Origin: a bacterium ADurb.Bin374
GTDB taxonomy: Bacteria; Riflebacteria; Ozemobacteria; Ozemobacterales; Ozemobacteraceae
DNA: 14,072 nt
Assembly (NCBI GenBank): GCA_002068715.1
Contig: MWAR01000609.1
Location: forward strand, 1 to 14,072
Direction of reading: 5' to 3'
The first letter of the stretch is position 1. Every line of letters starts with the position of its first letter. The notes beneath the pieces are model-generated. The model saw only the letters and a list, made by a program, of their open reading frames with translations, was not told the origin of the DNA and ran no database searches. Below, in pieces: positions 1-6,108 of this stretch. The translations under genes were made by a program, and so were the position numbers.

Positions 1-5
1 TTCCT

Positions 6-34
6 ATCTGCGTTCATCTGCCCTCCATCTGCGG
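6..34. repeat. Short ATCTGC repeat array at window edge
   Basis: ATCTGC occurs three times, at 6-11, 16-21 and 27-32, with spacings of 10 and 11 bp; two copies continue as ATCTGCG. No gene covers it. From memory, arrays of this kind (CATCTGCGG-type units) occur as dispersed intergenic repeats in many environmental bacterial genomes; that is not verified here. The array may extend beyond the left edge of the window. It lies downstream of the last gene of the minus-strand operon. Confidence 0.55.
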
Positions 35-64
35 ATACGGTCCTGAATCCGAGGGATATTTCAA

Positions 65-77
65 CGGAGTATCTCCG
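65..77. other. Small perfect hairpin CGGAG-TAT-CTCCG
   Basis: A 5-bp perfect inverted repeat with a 3-nt loop. It lies in gene-free DNA between the ATCTGC array and the longer palindrome. No T-run follows on either strand, so it is not a convincing intrinsic terminator. The right arm continues as TCCGCGGTGAA (74-84), which closely matches TCCGTGGTGAA at 157-167, so it may belong to the same repeat family. Confidence 0.35.
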
Positions 78-107
78 CGGTGAATGGTTCGAATTTAAAT
101 ATACCAG

Positions 108-163
108 CCACGGAGACACAGAAAAAAGCTGTCTTTCAGCTCTGTGTTTCTGTGCTTCCGTGG
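108..163. repeat. Imperfect palindrome of the CCACGGAGACACAG type
   Basis: The ends CCACGGA (108-114) and TCCGTGG (157-163) are exact reverse complements. Inside, ACACAG-type units on the left face CTGTG units on the right (143-147 and 151-155). A small perfect hairpin (127-141) sits in the centre. The whole 56 bp can fold into a long interrupted stem on either strand. It lies about 40 bp beyond the stop of the last operon gene. It resembles the dispersed repeats of environmental genomes with CTCTGTG/CCGTGG units (recollection, not searched). One part of it appears to work as the operon terminator. Confidence 0.6.
122..141 (-). terminator. Probable rho-independent terminator of the operon
   Basis: Read on the minus strand the sequence is AGCTG, loop AAAGA, CAGCT, followed by a run of six T (the first T is also the last stem base). 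A G-U and an A-U pair could extend the 5-bp stem. It lies about 60 nt past the stop codon of the 204-788 gene, where an operon terminator is expected. The stem is short, so strength is uncertain; the surrounding palindrome may add to it. Confidence 0.55.
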
Positions 164-203
164 TGAAGCGGTTTTCGTATTTGAATCGACGGGAAGCGAG
201 GCG

Positions 204-788
204 CTAAAAGCGGCCGAGCAGGAGGTCTGTCTGGATGAAGAGACCTTCGAGCCTGACGCCTTCGACACCGCAGAAGGTGTAGCCTGCGCCGATCTCGAGA
301 ACGATATGACGGGTCATTGGGATCACGCCGACGAGCATTGGTTCGGCGAAGGCAAAACTGCCGTCGTTGACGATGCGCGAGCTGGCCCGGGATTTGAGTT
401 CGAAGGTGCCGCCCCCGAGGCCCACCCGCCATTTCAGTCGCGTGTCCTTCAGGAAATGGTCTTCGACCGTGAAGCCGCCCATGCGCAGGTTGAGGGTGAG
501 ACTGGTTCCGGTCAGGGTGCCGGCCTGGGCCATGAGGCCCAGCTTCGGATCATCGAGTCGGCCGCCGAAGCCCCGGGCGCCCCACACGACCATCTCGCCG
601 CCGAATCCTTCGGGGCCCGATGTGCGCTTGAACTTGAACGTCGGGCCGAAAGCGCCCACCGGCATCGTTTTGCCGGGCTGGTCGACGAGCAGGATCGGGT
701 CTCTCACCGCCTGTGCCCGGGTGATTCCAAGGCAGAGCAGAAGCAGAACGAACAATGACAGCCGCAGGAACTGCGTTTTCGGGATCAT
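204..788 (-). CDS. Exported small beta-rich protein, probable outer-membrane barrel
   Basis: Encodes 194 residues. Residues 1-27 form a clear signal peptide: basic start, a run of about 12 hydrophobic residues, and AQA before the likely cut. Cys19 is not preceded by a proper lipobox, so a lipoprotein is unlikely. The mature part (about 167 residues) is rich in Gly with alternating polar and hydrophobic residues (for example VGLGGGTFELKSRA), and ends in Phe (LLLGRF). A terminal aromatic residue is typical of BAM-inserted outer-membrane barrels; the length would fit about eight strands. I recognise no specific family. It starts 24 nt after the site-2 protease gene, with a weak AAGG before ATG, and is the last gene before the terminator. 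A soluble periplasmic beta protein is the alternative. Confidence 0.8.
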   Translation of the reverse strand: MIPKTQFLRLSLFVLLLLCLGITRAQAVRDPILLVDQPGKTMPVGAFGPTFKFKRTSGPEGFGGEMVVWGARGFGGRLDDPKLGLMAQAGTLTGTSLTLNLRMGGFTVEDHFLKDTRLKWRVGLGGGTFELKSRASSRIVNDGSFAFAEPMLVGVIPMTRHIVLEIGAGYTFCGVEGVRLEGLFIQTDLLLGRF

Positions 789-812
789 CGCTACCCTTAT
801 CGGCAGGAGGGG

Positions 813-1859
813 TTACATCAGCAAGGACCCGATGTCCTTTATCGTGACCAGCAGGAACAGCAGGGCCAGTCCGATGGTCCCCCACTGGTACACCGGCATC
901 AGGACCTGCTCCCGAAGCGGCCGGCCGACGACGGCGTGCCACGCGGCCAGAAGCAGCTTCAGACCGTCGAGGGGCGGGACAGGCAGCAGGTTGAACACCG
1001 CCAGATTCACGCTGAGGATCGCGAGCAGGGTCAGGAAACCGAACCAGCCGCTTTGGGCCGCCTGGGAAACCTGGTCGAGAATCGCGATCGGTCCGCCGAC
1101 CTGGCCGGCGCCCCGCATCGACAGAAGCCGCGAAAAGGCGATTCCGACGCCGATCGTCTCCTGAGCGGTGCGCGTGATGCCTGAAACGATCGCGGCTCCG
1201 AGGCTTCTCGGCCCCTCGGCTGCAAATCTGGGCCTGACGCCGATCACGAACCGTTCCCCTTCCCGGCGGGGCGCGCACCGCAGCAGAACCGTTTCCTCCC
1301 CACGCCTGACCGCGAACGGCATCGGTCGGTCACCATTATCCTGGATGATCGACAGCAGGCCAGGCCAGTCGGATACGGGACGCCCTGCGGCGCTGACGAT
1401 GGAATCTCCGCTGCGCAGCCCCGCGGCCGCACCGGCGCTTCCCTTGACTACCGAGTCTACGACTGGAATCGGGACGGGGTCGCCCCAGAGATGGAAGACG
1501 ATCGCGAACAGAACGGCGGCGAGCACCAGATTCGCGACCGGCCCGGCGGCGGCGACGATTGCCTGCACGCGCGGAGGATCATCCGGCAGGAGGGGTTCGC
1601 CCGCGGCTTCCCTGCGGTCCAGCTCGTCGGGATCGACCGGCATGACATAGCCGCCGAGGGGGATCCAGCCGAGCCTGTACTCCGTTTCACCGCGCTTCCA
1701 CCGGGCGATGGGCGACCCGAACCCGACGGAAAAGGCGAAGACCGGCCTGCCGCACCGGCGCAGGGCAAGAAAATGCCCCCATTCATGCAGAAGCACGAGA
1801 ACACCGAATCCGAAAAACGCGCCGGCCCAGGCCGACAACGTGCTCAACAGGCTTGTCAT
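813..1859 (-). CDS. Site-2 protease, M50 family (RseP/RasP-like) zinc metalloprotease
   Basis: Encodes a 348-residue intramembrane protease that should cut substrate helices within the inner membrane. The zinc motif HEWGH is at 25-29 (His25, Glu26, His29) in the first membrane helix. The family segment with IPLGGYVMP follows at about 66-75, a second helix begins with GPVANLV near 106, and a PDZ domain spans about 128-210. The third ligand is Asp298 in LLPVPPLDG, and a last helix lies at about 325-343. There is one PDZ domain, not the two of E. coli RseP, and the length is nearer to the single-PDZ RasP/Rip1 type. The substrate cannot be told; known relatives cut anti-sigma factors or signal-peptide remnants. 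Usual rseP neighbours (dxr, cdsA, bamA) are absent. The start is backed by AAGGA 7 nt upstream of ATG. The 72-nt gap before it is the longest in the operon, with no clear promoter or terminator seen. Confidence 0.95.
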   Translation of the reverse strand: MTSLLSTLSAWAGAFFGFGVLVLLHEWGHFLALRRCGRPVFAFSVGFGSPIARWKRGETEYRLGWIPLGGYVMPVDPDELDRREAAGEPLLPDDPPRVQAIVAAAGPVANLVLAAVLFAIVFHLWGDPVPIPVVDSVVKGSAGAAAGLRSGDSIVSAAGRPVSDWPGLLSIIQDNGDRPMPFAVRRGEETVLLRCAPRREGERFVIGVRPRFAAEGPRSLGAAIVSGITRTAQETIGVGIAFSRLLSMRGAGQVGGPIAILDQVSQAAQSGWFGFLTLLAILSVNLAVFNLLPVPPLDGLKLLLAAWHAVVGRPLREQVLMPVYQWGTIGLALLFLLVTIKDIGSLLM

Positions 1860-1931
1860 AGATCGTTCCTTGCTCTGGCTTGAACTGCTACAGATTCCCT
1901 TGTCGGCTGGAATACCGCTTCCCGTAACGGG

Positions 1932-4900
1932 TCATTTGCCTTTCTTGAGCGCGGCATACAGTTTGTCCGATCGGTCGAAGGTGTCGCGGAAATTGATGTC
2001 GACATTGCATATCATATCGTATATAAAAAGCGCGCCGTCGATGTCTCCGGAATTTTCAAGGGCGACGCCGAGCCGGTACAGCTGGTCCTTGAGCGTATCC
2101 GGCATCAGCTCCCGGTCGAATTCGAGGGTCTCGACGATCTCGCGGGCGAGAGAGGTTTTTTTCAGGTGAACATAGGCATCGGCGAGCAGCAGACCGATAT
2201 CCTGAGACCGTCTGGACGCGAAAACGGGAACGAGAATCGTGACGACGTCATCCCACTTCTTCTGGGAAGCTTTCTGCCGCGCTTCCTCCAGCTCCTTCGC
2301 GAACCCCTCGCCGGTCGCCTGTTTCGAAACCGCCGCCGGGGGCGGCGTCGGTTCTTCCGGGGGGGCCAGGCCGAGATCGTCCTGGAGGTCGGCCCCATCG
2401 AGGCCCTGGGCGGCGAATGGATCGAGCGTCGGCATCGACAGGATATCGTCGACGGACTTCATGCCCGGCTCCTGTGCCTTCGGAATCCGGATCTCGCCGA
2501 TGAAATCCGCGATGGATGGAACTTCGGCATTGGAACCGGCCTCCGGAGTCGTGTCTTCCGGAATTCCGGCCGGGAACCCCGATTCGTTGGACGGAGGGAA
2601 GGGGGGAGACGGCGGAATGTGGGCGGCTCCAACATCGGATGCGGCTTCCTGGCCGCCCAGCTTCAGGAAATCGGGAAGCGGCGTCGAGGCGTCTGATACG
2701 TCGAAGCCCTCGGGAGGCGGTTCAACGAAGTTCCTGATTTCGGATTCGGAGGGAATTGCCGGAAGAACCGGTTCAGCCGGCAGAGAGGGGAATTCGGGAG
2801 CGATCATCTCGTCGCTGAAGGGGGACAGCTCGTCGACCCCACTCAGGGTGTCAGGGGATCGCGTCGCCTGCTCGAGTTCCTTGCGAAGGCCCGTGACGAT
2901 TTCGGTCAGCTGGGGATTCCCGGGATGCCGTCGCAAAAACTCCTCATACTGCAGGACGGCCTCGTCGAGCATGTTCATTTTCTTCATGCAGGTCGTATAG
3001 ACGACGTGAATGCCCATGTTGTTGATGTTCTTCGAAAGGACCTGCAGACACTCCCGGGCGGCTTCCGCATACATGGCTTTCTTCGAGTAGTTGCGGGCCA
3101 GCAGTTCCCGGTATCCGTCGTTGTCCGGGCTGATCTTCACGGCTTCCTGGAGGATCGTGACGACTTCGTCTCCCATACGCTTGCTCTGGACATATGCCTC
3201 GGCGAGAGCCTTCACGTTGTCACGATTGGTGGGCTGGAGCTGGTAGAAGGCATACATGATCTCCATCCCATCGGCCGTATACTGTTTCTGGGAGGCGTAA
3301 TACTTGCATAGGATGGGCAGGAACTCGGTCCGGCCGGGGTCGTTTTTATACTGGGTTTCATACAATGTGATCGCCTCGTCGGAGGAGGCGTTCGTTTCGA
3401 GATAGGATTTGGCGAGATATTTCCAGCCGATGGGGTTGTCGGCGAACTCCTGGAGAAGATGCCTGGCGTTTTCCTGACACTTGAAGTAATTCTTCAGAGT
3501 ATAGTGGCCCTGGACGCTGATTTCGAGCAACTGGCGCAGCGTCTGGATCGGAATGTTGCGCTGTCTGAGCGCTTCGTCGGCGATGCGCACGGCCTTCTCG
3601 GTCTGGCCAGCATCGAGAGCCGCCGTGGCCTTCTTCACGGGATCGAAGATGAAGAGATTGAGGGCCGGGGCGATCATCAGGATGAAGACGAAGACGAAGG
3701 CCGCGGCGAAGATGCCGAGGCCCGCCCAGAATTCGGTCGTATGGTTCTGATAGAAGAGCGTCCAGCGGAGTTTCGTGTATGTGCTCTGATTCTCGGCATA
3801 CTCCCGCTCGCGCTCGACGAACTCGTTGAAGCGGCGGTAGGCTTCTTCATACTGTTGGTCATCGGTCAGAATGCCGATCATGACCCAGTCTACGTCTCGC
3901 TTGAGCTCCGGGGCGCAATTCGGGAGGTTCTGGAACTTTTCGAAATACTCCCGGGCTTTTCGCAGGTCGCGATGCGAGCCGAGAACGTAGATTTTGCCGA
4001 GGTAGAAGACGGCTTCGGCGTATTTGTCCGGCTCCTCTTCGTATGCCTTCAGAATGTCCGGCAGAGCGACATCGTATTTCTCGCTCTGATACAGGCCGAC
4101 AGCCGTCTTGTACCGCCTGTCGAGCTCTTTCTTCGCGTCGATCTTCGTCTGAAGCTCCTCGCGCCCCGGCAAGCCCGAAAACATGGCCACGGCCTTCTTG
4201 AGCGTGGTTTCCGCTTCTTCATATTTTCCGTCGGAGAACTTCTGCTTCGCCTGGTCGAACCAGTAGTCGGCATCCTTCATCTTCTTGCGTTCCGGATCTT
4301 CGCTCGCGACTTCCGGTGCGGTGGCGATCGTTATCACGGGCGGCGGCTCACCGGGAAGCTGCGCTTCGGAACTTGCGGGGAAATCCGGTTCGTCGGGGCC
4401 AGGAAATTCGGGTTCGTCGGGGAGGGGCTGCTTTCCCGGTTTGACGGGCGGCGTCGGAACACCAGCTGTCTGGAGCAGATCGGGTTCCGGCTGAGGCTCC
4501 GGCGGCAGGGGAACGTCCGGCGGCGCGGTCGGATCGTTTTCAAAGGGGTTGTCGGGAAGGGCGGGAGCGGCGCTCTCTGCCGCGACCGGCGTCGCCCGTC
4601 GGGGAAAGCCTGCTTTGCCGGTCAGGCGTTTCGCCGAGGCCAGACCGTAATTCTTTGCGTTATACAAAAACTGGAAGTCGTCGAAGAGGACTTCGGACGA
4701 GGGGTCGATCTGGAGCGCTTTTTCCATCTGGCCGAAGCTCTGGGCCATCTTCCCTTTGGCGAAGAAGATCTTGGCCAGGGTGTAGTGGCCGAGCGCGCCG
4801 GCGTCCCTGTCGAGCGCTTTCGTGAGGTGCTGGACGGCGGCGTCGTATCGCCCCTCGTGAAATTCTATATCTCCAAGAATAATTCTGACCTTCGGATCGT

Positions 4901-5165
4901 CGGGGGTGATCTTGGCGCGCTTGCCCGCTTCGTCACGAACTGGCTTCAGCAGATCCTTCCGGAGTTTCGTGAGCTTGGGGTCCTCGTCCTTGTTCTGCAG
5001 CTCGCACCGCATCAACTCGAAATACGCTTCGGAAAGCATACGAGCGGATATATATTTCTTGAGGGTCGTGTAGTCGGCCGTCGCCGCACCGAACGCCGTC
5101 GCCGCGACCAGGAATGTCGCGATGACGAAAAACGCGCGTAGCGGGCGAAGGCTTCTGTCGTTCAT
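1932..5165 (-). CDS. Large bitopic TPR protein with central membrane helix (FimV-like layout)
   Basis: Encodes 1077 residues. In order: signal peptide (1-30); periplasmic TPR block (about 85-170); Pro/Asp/Glu-rich linker (about 195-290); second TPR block (about 298-460); one membrane helix (about 479-507); cytoplasmic TPR block (about 509-760); long acidic, Pro-rich, probably disordered linker (about 765-955); and a final TPR domain (about 955-1070). Lysines after the helix fit a cytoplasmic C-terminus. The post-helix TPR block is clearly related to that of the gene just upstream: both share a Y-x-x-Q-K...DG-[IM]-E-I...L-x-PTN pattern. FimV/HubP has the same order, but with LysM in place of periplasmic TPRs. 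Likely a scaffold for the pilus-like machine; no enzyme motif is seen. ATG is 7 nt from the previous stop and lacks a good ribosome site, which suggests translational coupling. Confidence 0.9.
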   Translation of the reverse strand: MNDRSLRPLRAFFVIATFLVAATAFGAATADYTTLKKYISARMLSEAYFELMRCELQNKDEDPKLTKLRKDLLKPVRDEAGKRAKITPDDPKVRIILGDIEFHEGRYDAAVQHLTKALDRDAGALGHYTLAKIFFAKGKMAQSFGQMEKALQIDPSSEVLFDDFQFLYNAKNYGLASAKRLTGKAGFPRRATPVAAESAAPALPDNPFENDPTAPPDVPLPPEPQPEPDLLQTAGVPTPPVKPGKQPLPDEPEFPGPDEPDFPASSEAQLPGEPPPVITIATAPEVASEDPERKKMKDADYWFDQAKQKFSDGKYEEAETTLKKAVAMFSGLPGREELQTKIDAKKELDRRYKTAVGLYQSEKYDVALPDILKAYEEEPDKYAEAVFYLGKIYVLGSHRDLRKAREYFEKFQNLPNCAPELKRDVDWVMIGILTDDQQYEEAYRRFNEFVEREREYAENQSTYTKLRWTLFYQNHTTEFWAGLGIFAAAFVFVFILMIAPALNLFIFDPVKKATAALDAGQTEKAVRIADEALRQRNIPIQTLRQLLEISVQGHYTLKNYFKCQENARHLLQEFADNPIGWKYLAKSYLETNASSDEAITLYETQYKNDPGRTEFLPILCKYYASQKQYTADGMEIMYAFYQLQPTNRDNVKALAEAYVQSKRMGDEVVTILQEAVKISPDNDGYRELLARNYSKKAMYAEAARECLQVLSKNINNMGIHVVYTTCMKKMNMLDEAVLQYEEFLRRHPGNPQLTEIVTGLRKELEQATRSPDTLSGVDELSPFSDEMIAPEFPSLPAEPVLPAIPSESEIRNFVEPPPEGFDVSDASTPLPDFLKLGGQEAASDVGAAHIPPSPPFPPSNESGFPAGIPEDTTPEAGSNAEVPSIADFIGEIRIPKAQEPGMKSVDDILSMPTLDPFAAQGLDGADLQDDLGLAPPEEPTPPPAAVSKQATGEGFAKELEEARQKASQKKWDDVVTILVPVFASRRSQDIGLLLADAYVHLKKTSLAREIVETLEFDRELMPDTLKDQLYRLGVALENSGDIDGALFIYDMICNVDINFRDTFDRSDKLYAALKKGK
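4381..4421. repeat. In-frame tandem repeat in the Pro-rich linker
   Basis: Two near-identical copies start at 4381 and 4404, each ending in GGTTCGTCGGGG, about 24 nt (8 codons) apart once the spacer is counted. They encode the tandem octapeptides PDEPEFPG and PDEPDFPA at residues 250-265 of the 1077-residue TPR protein. The repeat lies in a low-complexity linker where length change would be tolerated. Confidence 0.6.
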
Positions 5166-5172
5166 CCGCCGG

Positions 5173-6108
5173 TCAGACGATGCTCTTGCCGCACTGCTGG
5201 CAATAGTAATCCGCTTTGCTGTTCGCGGCGCCGCAGTGCGGGCAGACGATGCCGTCCGCCGAAGCGGCGGCTTGGGGCACCGGTGACCCGGTCTGCGAAA
5301 AGGTTTCCGTGGGAACCTCCACCGTCGGGGCGGGGCCGATCATGACGCCGGTCCGCTGGGCGACGTTCATCGCCTCGGTGAGGCCCTTCTGGAACGCGAC
5401 GTTGTAGGGGTTTTCCGCGAGATAGGCGCGGTAGATATCGAGAAGCTCGTTGAGCTTTTCCATCTTGGTGTAACAGTCGCGCAGAACCCCATGCACCATT
5501 TCGTTGTTCACATCCATGCGGATGACCTGCTCGCAGAGGCGCAGACTCTCCTCGAACTGCTTCTGCCGCAGGTGCAGCTTGGCCACGCCGAGCAGAAATT
5601 CCGGTTCCGGCTTCGCGAACTCCATCATGCGCTGGAAGACGAGCATGGACTTGTCGTCCACTCGTCCCTTCTGGAGATAGTATCTGCCGAGAGGCTTGAG
5701 GACTTCGGGGTTCGTCGGTTCGAGCTCGAGCCACTTCTCGAGAATTTCGATGCCGTCGCTGCTGATGGTCTTCTGGGCCGTGTAATGCTGGCCGAGAAGG
5801 GAAATGAGGGCGATATTCCGCTGCTCGGTCTTGTACAGGTTCAGAAGTTCGGGCAGGCTCTCCGGCGTCAGCATCCTGCGGCCGAGATAGGCGAATCCGA
5901 GCCACTGATGGGCTTCCGCGTCCTGGGTGTTGATCGAGATCAGGTGCTTGCACTCGCCGATCGCCCTGTCGTAGGCGCCGGTCTTGAGATACGCCTGCGC
6001 GGCGATGCGCGAAATGACCATGCCGTCGTAGGCGTCGAGGTTCGGCAACCGGCGGACCCCGGTCAGCTCGTCCAGGCACTCCTTGTACAGGCCCTTGTTC
6101 AGGTTGGT
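5173..6108 (-). CDS. C-terminal segment of the zinc-ribbon TPR protein in the shifted frame
   Basis: This is the second reading frame of the 5173-7786 gene. It begins ...TNLNKGLYKECLDELTG and carries about six TPR-like helix pairs with the usual small and aromatic residues, then a Pro/Thr-rich spacer and the zinc ribbon (Cys pairs encoded at 5191-5244). A TTG at 6046-6048 could act as a start in isolation, but it lies inside a TPR helix and has no ribosome site, so independent translation is unlikely. The protein pattern ends cleanly at the frame break. The stop TGA (5173-5175) is 7 nt before the next ATG. Confidence 0.75.
   Translation of the reverse strand, partial: TNLNKGLYKECLDELTGVRRLPNLDAYDGMVISRIAAQAYLKTGAYDRAIGECKHLISINTQDAEAHQWLGFAYLGRRMLTPESLPELLNLYKTEQRNIALISLLGQHYTAQKTISSDGIEILEKWLELEPTNPEVLKPLGRYYLQKGRVDDKSMLVFQRMMEFAKPEPEFLLGVAKLHLRQKQFEESLRLCEQVIRMDVNNEMVHGVLRDCYTKMEKLNELLDIYRAYLAENPYNVAFQKGLTEAMNVAQRTGVMIGPAPTVEVPTETFSQTGSPVPQAAASADGIVCPHCGAANSKADYYCQQCGKSIV

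Noticed and set aside
1..203. CRISPR array at the repeat-rich left edge
   Set aside because: The repeat units are 6-15 bp with 10-11 bp spacing or palindromic arrangement; there are no uniform repeats with unique spacers and no cas genes.
1921..1931. CCCG-TAA-CGGG hairpin right after the stop of the 1077-residue TPR gene
   Set aside because: Only 4 bp of stem and no T-run on the minus strand; too weak to call a terminator inside the operon.
3459..5141. 560-codon open frame on the plus strand
   Set aside because: It lies fully antisense to the 1077-residue TPR gene, whose TPR pattern and membrane helix are clear. Its translation has no domain logic; it is open only because of GC-rich codon bias.
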